Shown: positions 20,772 through 32,442 of the stretch, in pieces
Numbering within the stretch: the first letter of the stretch is position 1
How the letters are laid out: every line of letters starts with the position of its first letter
Assembly: GCA_021521415.1 (NCBI GenBank)
Contig: JAIQDT010000841.1
Span: forward strand, 496,001-560,000
Direction of reading: 5' to 3'
Source of the DNA: Bidens hawaiensis
Lineage: Eukaryota > Streptophyta > Magnoliopsida > Asterales > Asteraceae
DNA length: 64,000 bases
Notes under the pieces: model-generated
What the model was told of the DNA's origin: nothing
What the model saw: only the letters and a program-made list of their open reading frames with translations
Databases searched by the model: none
Translations under genes and position numbers: made by a program

Positions 20772-21579
20772 TGAAGAAACACCGATCCAATCCCTTTAAC
20801 GGGTATTGGATCTAATGAGTCCACAGGGTAGGATACAAACAACAACCAACTATGATATGAGCACAACCTCCGAAAGTCCAGTGACAGAAACCTGCAAAAC
20901 AAGCACCATGAGCTCGTTTCGGGAAGGACAAGAGGAAGGTCTTCCTGTAACCACCCTCCGGCGTGAGTATAAGTACAGTTCTAAAGGAGAGAAAGTACTT
21001 AAGTATTTTTAGTGGATAGTGAGGAGCGAATGTCTTACCTCATGGAGATTGTAAAGTATTTATAACCGAAGAGCGTGGGAATATGATTGGGCCAGCTGTC
21101 CCGTTCTAGAAGATCTCTCGTAACTGCCTGGACACATGCCCTTATGTAATAGGTTGGAATATATGTTGCATGTTCATGGTTATATCAACCTGGACATGCG
21201 TCTCTTTATGATAGGACGAAATATATCTTGCCATGTGCATGGTTATAACAACCTGGTCAGCTGTCCTCCATTCATTGGTTGATGGGTCACGTATTCTCCA
21301 AAAAAGGAAGTTGGTAAATCTTCTAGAAGGTAATTCGTTAATTATAGCTATCCTGTGGCATTGCCTTCCGGTCATCTTAGCGGGTGGATATGTTATCATG
21401 CGGATGACTTTTGAGGGTGCCTGGAAGCTTCTGCGCATGGCCCTTAGGACGTAACATTGTACCTCCAGTAAGTTATGCGGGTGATACATATGTACTGCGG
21501 GTGGCATATGAGGGGCTTCCCTCTGACCCGAGGGTGATACTTAAGGGTATTTGGGTCTTTTTGGTACCCTACCTCTATA
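20772..21579 (-). repeat. 3' LTR of the Tat element
   Basis: 808 bp, matching 34072-34881 (810 bp). It begins TGAAGAAACACC and ends CCTCTATA on the plus strand. TATTTATAA near 21057 is a TATA-like box on the minus strand. Confidence 0.93.
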
Positions 21580-21837
21580 AGTCCCCCCAGTTTACCGTGT
21601 AAATTTTTATGCGGGTGAAATTTTTGACTTAAGATATATTTGGGGGGTTTTTCTTTTGAATTTTGGCAGAAATATCTTCTGTTGTGGTGTGGATAACCAT
21701 GAAAAGGACAATTTGACAACTTGCAGGGGCGTGAACAGGTGACGAGACGTTTATGTCGGCTGTCACTGTACTCGACTGTACACCTTTTTCACTTTTTCGA
21801 ATTTTTCGCATGACGTGGCGTCTGCTGAGTGGACGAC

Positions 21838-21894
21838 GTCTTTCTCTCTCCACTGTTCTTATCCCATCGCATTAATTGCGATAAGTATAAATAG
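21838..21894 (+). promoter_or_regulatory. Promoter of antisense gene 1
   Basis: CTCTCTCCACTG, then TCGCATTAATTGCGAT, then TATAAATAG (21886-21894), 125 bases before the ATG at 22019. The same three blocks in the same order precede antisense gene 2 (25197-25249). ATCGCATTAATTGCGAT here is a perfect palindrome. Confidence 0.7.
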
Positions 21895-22018
21895 TGGAGG
21901 TTATCTTTTTTTTGAAGTTTTATCATCTTTGATTTCAATATATCTTCTTCATTTTCTTCCCATTACTCTGCTGATTCTGTTCAAGATTGATCGCTGCTTC
22001 TCGTTCAACGTTGAACAA

Positions 22019-24917
22019 ATGGCTGGTGATACAAGATCTTTGAAACTGACCATTGATACTATGGAGATTAACTGGGGTATCTCAAAGTATTAAACACTAC
22101 TCCATACCTATGGTATCTCACCAGAATAGGGACCGGAATTCCCTGGTGCCGGGTCCGTTGCAAGTATGCCTCATGCCGGCAAGATGGCAGTCTATGCCAA
22201 CTTTTTCACCCATGGGAATCTTCGGTTTCTGATAACCAAGTTCCTCATGAAGGTGCTCAGCGCTTATGTGATCCATCTTTCCCTGTTACATCCTCTTGCA
22301 CTTACACGAATTCGACACTTCGAATTTGTGTGCAGGGCGAAAGGGATGTTGCCTCGAATTGATTGGTTCCCGGCGTTCTACTGGGTGCTCAACCGCGGTG
22401 GATGGTTCAAATGCATTTCGATACCCGAAAGGGTTATCGGAACTGGACCCGTCGGTAGTGCTGAAGACTGCCCCAACAAATTTTTTTGGATTTCGGAAGA
22501 TGTCGTTCCAAATACTATGGTCCGTCGTCCAGTCAATGAAGCGCTTCCGGAAGTCGTTACGGCTCCTCACGAGGGCCAGGAGTAGTTCTGCGTTTTGATG
22601 TCGGAACCGTTTCCAATGCGGGCCATGCCAGAGGAGGCCTTAGTATGGGATGAGCCGCTTGTGGCCGTATCCAAATTTGGAGCCTGTCTTTATGGGTTTG
22701 AAGGAACGTAATTTTTATCCCTTATTCCAACTTTTGTTTTTATGTAAGACTTCTGATTGACATTTTTGTTATGTGTTTTCAGGTGAATGGACTATGTTGA
22801 ATGCCCTTTTTGACAATAGGGGTTGTCCTGGAAAACCCATATGCGATGTGAAGTAAATACCTATCTTAGAGAGGACACGAAGTCAGTTTCTTTTTCCTTC
22901 CAAGGTGCGTGCTGAACCGATAGCTTTAGAAGTTATCTTCCAAACAGGTGCATACATCTTTAACCCACATCCGCTCAGTATTATTATTTCTGATGGGGTG
23001 ATCGTCATTCTTTCTTCGAGCGACGAATCGTCATCCCGCGAAGAGGGAAATTCTTATATTACTCCTGAAATTTCATCTGTCTCACGCATGTTGGTAGAAT
23101 CAGAACATAAGAGAAGTCTTCAATCCTCCTAGGAAAGTGATGCGGGTGCTAACCGCACTGATGCCGAGGGAGGACCGACAATGAAGAAACGTCGGACACA
23201 TCGTCCGTAGAAGCAATGGGTCAGCCTTTCTGACCGAAGAAGCAAAGGTTCAGCCTTGCATGGTTTTGCTGACCGGTAAGTCAACACGGTAACCCCATCT
23301 TTATTTTATGCTTCAATTGGTACTTAAGTATAATTTTGTTGTATGTAGATCTGACTGGTGTCACTGGTGGGGGTATATCATCGGAGAAACCACCGTCTCC
23401 ACCACCGGAGGATGAGAAACCACCATCTCCACCGCCCGAAGAAAATCAAGAGTCTCCCCTTCCTCCACTAGAAACTAAAGATCCTCTGGCCTATCTGTTT
23501 GGAACAGAGAATGCTTCCAGTTCCAAGAGGAATGACCCAGTTGTGGACGTGGAGGCGTCTAAGGCACATGAGTCTCTGCACCAAACTCCACCATAATATT
23601 TGACCTCTCAATCACCATTTATGGCAGGTGAGGGAGAAGGATCGCATTCTCAACGTCCGTCATCAGACGTTGAAAGAGATATGGCGCGCGACATGCCTCG
23701 TCAATCACCGCCTCATTTTTCTTCCTCCACCCATGTGCGTCCTCAAGCGCCAAATGTTGACTATTATGGGGAGCCCAATCCAGGGGAGGATGACCACATG
23801 CATATTCCTAATTGGGATATCGTGAAAGGATCCCGTTTCACAGATTCGGGTACTTGTGCCACATTTGTCAATCAATGTATCCCTACTGTGGAACGGATCT
23901 TTCAACATGGTCGCTCCCGCCATGATCTTTACATGGATTATTCTTCGTCCCTAGCCAACACAACGGCTACTTGGGCTAGATGACTCGAGCCACTGATGAG
24001 GCTAGGAAAGAAGCCCATAAGCAACGCTTAGCAGCCAATACTGCCAAGTGGAAATTGGCTGATGCTGAAATCGTTCTAAAGGCTGAAGTAGATAGGCACG
24101 CCATTGCATCTCGTCAATGGAGGGAGTCATGTAACAAGAAAAATGCCATCCTTCAGGCTGCATGAGATGAAACTCAAAGAAAGAATGAGGATTTGGCTAA
24201 AGCGCTTGATGCAAACTTGGCCTCGGAAGCCCAAGTGACCCGTCAAGTTACCATTATTCAGGACCTTGAGGTGGAGTCTAAGCTGCAGAAGGAACAGGCG
24301 GAGCTCATGGAGAAATGAGGTGCCGAAATGCAAGCCGCCTATGATTCGCTTCTACAAGCGCGTGAAGAGGCGGAAGCCCGTGCAGCTGAATATTTAAACG
24401 ACAATTAGAAAATAGTTGACGGGTTCCACGAGCTCCAAGAATGGGCAGGGCGGGCGGAAAGGGATCGACGATGGCTGTTGGGGAAAGGTCTTAACGCGGT
24501 AAGTTACTCCCTTGTTTCCCTTACTAACCATTTTTTTTTGTGTCGCCAATGTTAATGAATCTCTCTTTCCTTGGAAGGTTATTAAACATATTAAGGAAGG
24601 ATCCGAGCTAACCGATAGCTTGCCTTCCTACTTACTGCCTCTTCTCAATCTGGCCACGGACCGGTTTTAATGAAGGGATGATGTATGCCCAGGCCGGCCG
24701 TTCTTTTGAAAATCACCCACTGCATGGACTTGATGTGGCTCAGGAATACGAGATGCGTCTTAAAGAATATGGCAATTTATCATTTCCCTTGCAAGACATG
24801 CTTCCTGAGTTTGCGGCAGCGAGTGATGACGTGGATCAGCTGAAGGAATATTTGGAGGGAGAATCAGAGGATGCTCCACCTACGCCTCCGGAAGACACGT
24901 CCGCCCAAGACCTATAG
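22019..24917 (+). pseudogene. Antisense gene 1 in Tat element ('putative gypsy type transposon' family), decayed
   Basis: Starts at ATG 22019 (MAGDTRSLKLTID) after a TATA box. The first frame meets two in-frame stops (22091 and about 22127) and then continues in the same frame to 22585 with the domain text KMAVYANFFTHGNLRFLITK, HPLALTRIRHFEFVCRAKG, FYWVLNRGGWF and KFFWISEDVVPNTM. This is the layout of the plant family described as 'putative gypsy type transposon'. Further downstream in other frames come a Ser-rich acidic stretch (VIVILSSSDESSSREE, about 23000), a Pro-rich stretch (23380-23470), then a helix-rich region (23980-24480) and a C-terminal acidic tail (24678-24917). GT/AG boundaries typical of introns are seen at several points (for example acceptor TTTTCAG at 22777-22783). 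Function unknown; not a retroviral protein. Orientation is opposite to gag-pol. Confidence 0.7.
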
Positions 24918-25189
24918 ACCAGATTTTGACTTGTAATTACCTTTCATAGTTTGTAATTATCTTTCTATATGAATGAAAAGAAGTCTTTTTTGTCATCTTG
25001 TGAATTTTGTATTGTATTATGCTTAGGATATTTTCTTCTGGGATATTTGAATTTGCAAGTGGAAGGAAAGCGATGGCGTGGCGGAAAGAGAACTGTTGTA
25101 AGACAATTGATAAGACGTGTATGATGTCTTTCTTTAGTCTATTTTTCTTTTTCGTCTTTCCTTCCTGACTTATCACCTTCTAATTGGGC

Positions 25190-25249
25190 CGCGTTTTCTC
25201 TCTCCACTGGTGTCTTATCTGTCGCATTAATTGCAATGTGTATAAATAG
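25190..25249 (+). promoter_or_regulatory. Promoter of antisense gene 2
   Basis: TCTCTCCACTGG, TCGCATTAATTGCAAT, then TATAAATAG (25241-25249), 111 bases before the ATG at 25361. It matches the promoter of gene 1 block for block. The palindrome is broken by one base here. Confidence 0.7.
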
Positions 25250-25360
25250 AAGTTTTTTAACTCCTTTTCATTCTTATCTCCTTCTAATTCTTTTCTTTCT
25301 AGTCTTTCCTCTCAGACTCTAAATCGGAGATATCTGATATTTTACCGGTGTAATTCGAAA

Positions 25361-28104
25361 ATGGTTAAAGAGAAGAAGAATGACGCTTCCATAGATAACG
25401 TCGTTATCCATTGGAAGAAGAGGGATTATGAGGATATCATCAATGTTTATGGCTTAGCGCCTGAATGGGAGCCTGAAAACCCGGCGAAAGGCTCTATCGC
25501 CTCTAATCCTCTGGCTAAGAAAATGGGCGTATATGCGGATCACTTTATTACAGGGAACTTCATATTACATGTAACGAAGTTCGTTGAGGCTATCTTGACG
25601 ACTTACGGTATCCACCTATCACAGGTCCATCCCTTTGGGATGTTGAGAATTCGTCACCTCGAATTCTGCTGCCAGGCCCACCACAGGGAGCCTACCATTA
25701 GCCGGTTTGCTGTCTTTTACAAGATTTCTAACCGCGGTGGGTGGTACAGTATGGCTACTACTGAGAAGGGTGTTATTGGTACCGAGGGGTACCGGAGCCT
25801 TCACGAGTGGAAGCCGAAGTTCTTCTGGATCCGGGAGTATATGGTTCCATTTGCGATGACTTATCGCAAAATCGGATGTTGAGATGCCCGTGGTTCGTGT
25901 CACTACACAAATGGACCTTCCATGGTTCAAAACCTTAACCAGTACACCCACCCCCATGCGTGCGATACACGAGGGAGCAATGGTGGGTGCGAATATGATC
26001 CGATTATGGCCATTTCCTGACTTGGAACCATATTACGAGAAACCTGATAAGAGTAAGTTTGTTTTTACTTTCTAGGGTTCCGCTTAAGTTCTAATTGTTC
26101 GGTTTGCTTATGTAGGTGAAGGGTATATCTTTATCTCTCTTTTAGATCATGAGGAGGGTCTCATGGTACGTCGTCTCATTGATCCGAAGGACGCACCCTT
26201 CCTCGAACGCACCCGCAACAATTTCTTATTCTCCACCACTCTTTGCCCGGAACCCGTGGTTTCTGAGGCGATGTTTGCCAAAGGTGAGGAGTTTGTTGCC
26301 AAGGGTGAAGGAGTTCTGAAACCTCGTCCAGTTACTGCTGTTACTTCTAGAGGGGTGATAGTACTTCTTTCCTCTAGTGAAGAGTCGTCACCCCGTGAAG
26401 GAAGATTATCTGTTGATGCTACTGACCCTGTAAATTTCGTGCGTTCGACTGTAGGCCTAACCCGTAAGCGTAAGTAGAATCCATCCACCAGCAAGGTGGC
26501 GGATGAAATATATGCCAATGTCACCATCGAAGATGAGCATCGAGCAGATGATGTCAGTTCCGAAGATGAACATCGAGCTACCAATGATGTCATTGCCGAA
26601 GATGAACATCGACCTGCCGATGATATCATCATCGAAGATGCACATCGAGCTGTTGATGCGGATGCACCCAGAGTGTCTGGGAAAAGCAGGATGCGATCGA
26701 CCAATCCTGCCGCTACCAAGAAGCATAAGAGGATGAAGCTGGGAGATCGTCTGCAACAGCTTGCACCTACAGAGGTTTCTTCAGGTAACTTCAATTCTTT
26801 TAAACTTGGTAAGTGTTTTTGTTATATGTTCGTCACTAGAGAACTATCTTGTAGAATTTTTGAAAGATTCTTCGAAGGAACTCTCAGGTTTAAGGGGATT
26901 GACTCCGCCTCCTTCTCCACCAGCATCATTGCCGATACTCCTCCCCGCGAGGGTGAACATCGAGCTGTTCAAGACCCAATTATCATTGCTGATACTCCTC
27001 CCCACGAGGGTGAGAAAGAGGGTAATTCTAATGAAACCGTCATTTCTCGCCTCTCCACGTGCTATTTCGATTTAAGAATCAAGAGGGGCCTAACGCCTTT
27101 GCAGGTGGTCCGCAGGCTTCTACGTCCCATCATGGAGAAGATCCCTTGGTACATCATCCATGTTGGTCAGTGCATCCGGATTCGATATTTGCCGAACGGA
27201 TGTATTTCATGAGTATCGGCAAGGAGGTCTTCCTCCTACGGAGAGAGAACGTCAACGTGGACGTCCACGTCAAGAGTTGTTGAACTCTTATTCTTACTGT
27301 CTGGCTCATACCATCTCTACCAGTCAAGAAATATGTCAAGACTGGTTAGGTATGAATGACACGTGGGAAGACATGGAAATCAAAGCAGCCCAGGCGGAAA
27401 AAGTAGCCGGAAAGGCTATGAAAGAAGCCAAAGACCACCGCCTGGCTGCTGATACCGCTGAACGGCAGTTATCAGATGCCAAAACGGCATTGGAGGCAGA
27501 AAAAGCTCGCCGATCCATTGCTGAGGAAGCCAAAACTGCCCTCCAACAGCAATTGGATGAATCCGACAAGCTTATAAAGACTCTAAAGGCTAAAGCGTCA
27601 GCCAAGAACAGGGAGCACGCCTTGGAGTGTGCTAGATGAACGCCTTGCCAGTCTGGCTACCAAGAACAGGGAGCAAGCCATGGAGTGTGCTGGGCACAAA
27701 ATGGACCTTGTCTGGGCCCAAGTGGACAAAAGATGGTTATTGGCGGAAGGCGTTACCCAGGTAACTCTCACTTCCTATCCAATTCTTTTATAAAAAATAG
27801 TCATATCCAAGGCTCTTGTTTATATCTTCTGTTTTAACATGTTATTGCCCACATCCGAGAGGGAGATGAACTTGGGAATTTTCTCGCAATGCTCCTGGTC
27901 TCCTCTTCTCAGGCTGGTCGTCGGGCAGGTTTCCAAGAAGGTTTTAAATTTGCAGAAGAGAAAAGGCCTCTTGAGGAGTTTGCCTTACATGGCCAATACA
28001 CCGCCAAAATTCTTACTGAGAAGACAAAGACTTATGATAACTTGAAGTTTGTTATCGAATACCAGATTGCCGCTCTTGCAGAGAAGGAGGATGTTATTGA
28101 TTAG
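25361..28104 (+). pseudogene. Antisense gene 2 in Tat element, better preserved copy
   Basis: ATG 25361 opens 173 codons (MVKEKKNDASIDNVVIHWKK). Residues about 50-165 are the conserved domain: KKMGVYADHFITGNFILHVT, GIHLSQVHPFGMLRIRHLEF, ISNRGGWYSM, KFFWIREYMVPFAM. The frame is lost near 25868 in a short A run and resumes at 25884 (PVVRVTTQMDLPWF). Donor-like GTAAGT at 26053 and acceptor TTATGTAG before 26116 suggest an intron. Downstream: an acidic repeat region (26500-26680, four copies of a unit like EDEHRADDV), a long coiled-coil stretch (27360-27639, QAEKVAGKAMKEAKDHRLAA and following), and a C-terminal part (27889-28104) resembling the same region of gene 1 only loosely. Role unknown. 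The layout (conserved head, acidic middle, coiled coil) is shared with gene 1, so the two are a tandem duplication. Confidence 0.72.
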
Positions 28105-28534
28105 TTAAAGTCGCTCCTTGCTGCTGATGATGAAGATCAAGAAGACGCGGAAGAGGAAGGTGCAGCACTAAAGTTATATATTTTTGTAAACCGCATATAT
28201 TCGTCTTTCTTGTAATCTTGTAATACCATTTGAATAGAAATAAGAAGTTGTTTCATCCAGTAAACTTTGTTTTATTTTCCATAATATAAGTGTTTGTAGG
28301 ATCTTCTTACTTGCCAATAAAGGATTATGTGATGTCCCGTTGCAAGACCACATAAGCCCCCTTTGGTATGCGGATTATAAAATGTATATTATATAAAAAT
28401 AAAATATAGGTTTAACAAAACTCTCCATATAAAAAGGGCGTAAGACAAACTGAATTACAAGCAATCACATTATATGTCTTTTTACTAGTCTATCAGGCAC
28501 GCATGCCAAAATAAAAAGTAAATAGCAAGTATTG
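28105..28534. other. Spacer between antisense gene 2 and integrase
   Basis: No gene. Contains AATAGAAATAAGAAG (28235-28249), a likely polyadenylation region for gene 2, and AT-rich sequence where the two convergent transcription units meet. Confidence 0.5.
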
Positions 28535-29480
28535 CTAGATGTAGCACTTCTTCAACTGTGCCACATTCCATGTTCTGGGAGTCTCGGTCCCATCTAACTT
28601 CTCCAACTTGTAAGAACCCTTGGATAATACTTCTTTAACTTTGTAAGGGCCTTCCCAAGTTGGGGCCAACTTGCCCGGAGGCTCTTGGCAAGATGCCTCA
28701 TTGTTGCGGAAGTTTAAGTCTCCCGCATCAAAAGAGCACTTCTGAACCCACGAGTCATAATATTTTTGCAGCTGCCGTTTATAATTATGCTCACGTATCA
28801 GTGCTAACTCTCCCCTTTCCTCAATGAGGTCTAGGTTCATCCGTAATTCTTTGTCGATGTCGTTGATTATCAAAGTTCGTGCGGATGGGACCCCTATTTC
28901 AGCCGGGATCATGGCTTCAGTGCCATAGGTTAAACTGAACGGCGTTTCAGAATTACTTGAATTCTTCTGGATGCGAAAGGCCCATAGTAAGTGGGGCAGT
29001 TCATCGTTGATTGTTCAATTGGTCCACTCGACCTAACCGTTTGCTTGCGGATGAGCCACAGATGTGAAAATCTGGGTGACATGAAGTTCTTTCAGCCATT
29101 CTTGCAACCCGTTGTCCGCAAACCGAGTTCCATTGTGGCTCATAAGTTCTATCGGAAGACTAAATCGAAAAATTATGAATTCCAAAAGGAGTTTCTTGAC
29201 ACTTGATGTCGTAATGGATGCGACTTGTTTGGCTTCCACCCACTTGGTGAAGTAATCAATGGCACACAATTAAAATTTTGACACGCCCCGGGGCTTCTGG
29301 AACCATAATGTCAATAGCCCATTTTTCGAACGGCCAGGCGGAGGTTACTGGTACAAGTTCATTCTTCGGACGCAACGTATTGGAAGCATGACGTTGACAA
29401 GAATCACATTTCCTGATTTCTTGTACAGGATCCATATGCATCCCCGGCCAGTCAGTACCCGGCGTTCATGAGTTTTGCTA
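28535..29480 (-). pseudogene. Tat integrase, inactivated
   Basis: Three pieces. 29441-29256 has the C-C part of the zinc finger (RKCDSCQRHA) and AIDIMVPEAPG with the first catalytic aspartate. 29269-29033 has YFTKWVEAKQVASI and ELMSHNGTRF, where SDNGT is expected, so the second catalytic aspartate is changed to His. The next codons read PQANG then a TAG stop before VE, the catalytic glutamate. 28912-28535 is the C-terminal domain ending WNVAQLKKCYI. A lost metal ligand plus stops make this enzyme dead. Confidence 0.82.
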
Positions 29481-29599
29481 CGACCATTCTCGGGCTCGCG
29501 TGAAGACCACAAATGCCTTCATGAACTTCCCTAATCAAGTAATTCACGTCCTCGTCTTCAACAAATCTCAATAGGGGCCAAGGAAGGATCGTCTTTACA

Positions 29600-30213
29600 A
29601 GACGCCATCTTGTATCTGGTAGTTCAAGGCCTTGTGCCTTATCTTTTGATCCGCAGCCTTCTCTTCTGGTAGAACTCCTGATGATAGGTAGGCCATGATT
29701 GGCGTCATCTAGGATTCTACACCATTCTGGATTACTAAAACTTGGTTCTGCAAAATGGATGGTCGATCCAGGACTTCAACACGAATGTCTTTAGCAAAGT
29801 GTTCAAAATTCGTTGAAGCCAACTTGCTAGGGCATCCGCCGACTTGTTCTCGCTCCATTAAATATGAATGACTTTGCAAGAAAAGAATTGAAGGATCAAG
29901 TCCTTTGCTTGTGACAAATATTCTTCATAAGTTCCATTGATCTATCCCGCGATCAACATGGAATCCACCTGTGCATCTAGGTATTTAACCACAAGCTTCT
30001 TAGTTATTTTCAGGCCTGCCAAAAAGGCTTCATATTCCGCCTCATTATTAGTAATTTTGAAGTCTAACTTGATGATGTAATTAACTCATGGCCTTCGCGA
30101 TTACCTAGCCTCAGGCCTGCGCTAGATCCCTCGCTGCTCGAAGCTCCGTCCGTGAACAATGACCAAACTTGCCCTTGTTTAGGAGGTACTTGGGGTTGCT
30201 GCTCAACTAAACA
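29600..30213 (-). pseudogene. Second RNase H-like domain of the Tat element
   Basis: On the minus strand at about 30170-30060 reads FTDGASSSEGSSAGLRL, then after a frame change NNEAEYEAFLAG-like text near 30050-30020. This is the start of the archaeal-type RNase H found between RNase H and integrase in Tat-lineage elements, in addition to the normal RNase H. Stops and frame changes run through it. Confidence 0.6.
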
Positions 30214-31558
30214 TTATTTTTCTTTGTGTTGCGGAATCTTTATGACGAAGTCTGCCAAAACTTTCCCTTTGATTGTTGGTCTGGTTTTGTATTCGATTGA
30301 ATTTTCTCCCAATTCGATGACCAACATCGCCAATCGCCCAGACAATTCTGGCTTGCTTAAAACATTCTTTAACTTGTATCCCGTTAGCACATTAATGGGA
30401 TGACCCTGAAAATATCTGTGTAGACGCCTGGCAGCATAGACCAATGCCAGAACCATTTTAGAGCATCGAATACCTGGTTTCCGGCCCAGTCAATGTCCTA
30501 CTGACATAGTAGATTGGAGTTTGAAAATTCTTTCTGTCAGTAGTACGGCCCCAATGGAGATATCAGATGCTGACAAGTACAGCGTCAGAGGTTCTCCCGC
30601 CAGTGGTGCTGTTAGGGTAGGCAACTCCATTAAACACTTTTTGACCTACAGGAATGCTTGTTCAGCTTCCGCAATCCATTTGAAGTGTGCTTTATTGAGG
30701 CAATTTCTTAGAGTCGAGACAAACGGATAAGACTTAGCCGCATGGTTGGCTAAAATCTGTTCAACGCCACCAGCCTTCCATTAAGTGTCTGTACTTCCTT
30801 GAGGGAGGAATGTGAAGGCATGTGAGCCACTGCCTGAACCTTGTCTGGATTGGCCTTAAAACCGGCCAGTTACAATAACACCCAAAACTTTTCCCTCCTC
30901 CATCCCGAAGGAGCACTTGGCTGGATTCAGTTTCATATTAATCTGTCTGAGGGTCTCTAACATTTCCTCTATATCTCGAAGCATATGATCTTCCTCCAGC
31001 TCTTGATCACCAGATCATCCATATACACCTCCAAGTTTCGACATATTTGTTTCTTAAATGCCTCGTCCATCCATCGTTGATACGTAGCACATGTGTTTTT
31101 CAAGCCAAAGGGAATCATCTTGTAACAAAATGTGCCTTGGTCAGTGCGAAACGCTGTCTTATCTCCATCGCCCGCCGCCATGCGTATCTAATGGTAGCCT
31201 TTGTAGGCATCGAGGAAACACTTGAACTTGAATAAGGATACAACATCAACTTTGAGATAGATTTCCGGCAAAGGATAACAGTCTTTGGGACACGCCTTGT
31301 TCAAATCTTTGAAATCTATGCACATTCGCCAGTCCCATTGCTTTTGGGGACAATGACTGGATTGGATACCCAAGGCCGGTACTGGATTAGGCGGATAATT
31401 CCAGCATGTAAGAGGGCTTGAACTTTATCGTTCATTGCTTTGGTTTGTTCCGGACCCATCCTACACTTCTTCTGCACTATTGGAGTAAACGTTGGGTTTA
31501 CCCGCAACTTATGCTCTACAATTCTCCGCGGGACACCGGTCATGTCCGCGGGTGCCAT
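30214..31558 (-). pseudogene. Tat reverse transcriptase and RNase H, frameshifted
   Basis: 31558-31316 begins the RT (GVPRRIVEHKLRVNPTF, then a conserved QALLHAGIIR). 31373-31188 holds CIDFKDLNKACPKDCYPLP. 31181-30969 holds FGLKNTCATYQRWMDEAF and the catalytic YMDD followed by LVIKS. RNase H remains at 30456-30214 (LALVYAARRLHRYF, IKGKVLADFV); the VLTD stretch expected near its middle reads VLTG, so one acidic residue is lost. At least three frame changes separate the pieces. Confidence 0.85.
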
Positions 31559-31662
31559 GCAAATATGTCTATGTTCTTTGTCAACAACTGCTTTAAAAAT
31601 GTCCTCACTATCTCAAATATAGCGGGTCCGGTCATTACAGTTTGATCTGGGAACTTTTTGTT

Positions 31663-32400
31663 TTATACCCATTTTTCTGGCTCGGTCCGCCGAACTTGTT
31701 TTGGCACCTTGCTGGGCTTCGAACTTTCTGCATGGAAGCAATGGCATCGAACTTTTGGCACCTTACTGTGGATGATAGCCACACCAGTGCGAGTTGGAAC
31801 TCCCACTGCACTGTGTGCTGTAGAAGGATGGGCATTAAAGTCGCCAATCGCCTCACGACCCAAGATGATGTTGTGCTTCGATGTCACCGGTAGAACCAAA
31901 AATTCGACATCCTCCGTTCTTGAATGAATCCCATCACTAAGAGTGACTGGGAATATTACCCCCCGCGGGTGCATCACTTCACCTCCGAACCCTGACACAG
32001 GTGCAGGAATTGGTTTCAACCTCACCTTGTCATCTTCATCCAATTGTTCAAAGCACTGCTCGTACATTATGTATGAGGTGGATCCAGTGTCGAAAAAGAC
32101 GTAATGTGAACGATCGTGGCCCACGAGGGCAGTGATTAACAGAGGGTTCTTGTTGCAAGGTTCTCCTCTGATCCGCGAAAAGATTACCGACTCATTTTTC
32201 CAATCCTCAACATCGAATTCTCTTCTATTTCCTCCCACTTTGTATCCGCCTTGTATCATGTGGACATTTAGGTCTTTAACTTGTTTCTTGGGCAGGCCCG
32301 GGTTAAATCGCGCGGGAGCTTTACTAGTCCCTGGTCTACCACCTTTGACCAAGTGTCCAAGTTTTCTCGATTTCACAGCCGCCTCAATTTCATTTTTCAA
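31663..32400 (-). pseudogene. Tat protease region
   Basis: 245 codons. The aspartic protease signature FFDTGSTSYIMYE is near residue 105, and the flap-side text TSKHNIILGREAIGDFNA is near 180, both standard for gypsy proteases. The DTG is intact. It links gag and RT but is in a frame with neither, so the polyprotein is broken on both sides. Confidence 0.82.
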
Positions 32401-32442
32401 TGCTATACACTCATTCGTATTATGACCTATGTCGTCATGAAA

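Noticed and set aside
20806..21012. Plus-strand ORF at the LTR start of the Tat element (also 34115-34312)
   Set aside because: Present in both LTRs because they are copies; changes between the two look random rather than protein-preserving, and no motif is seen.
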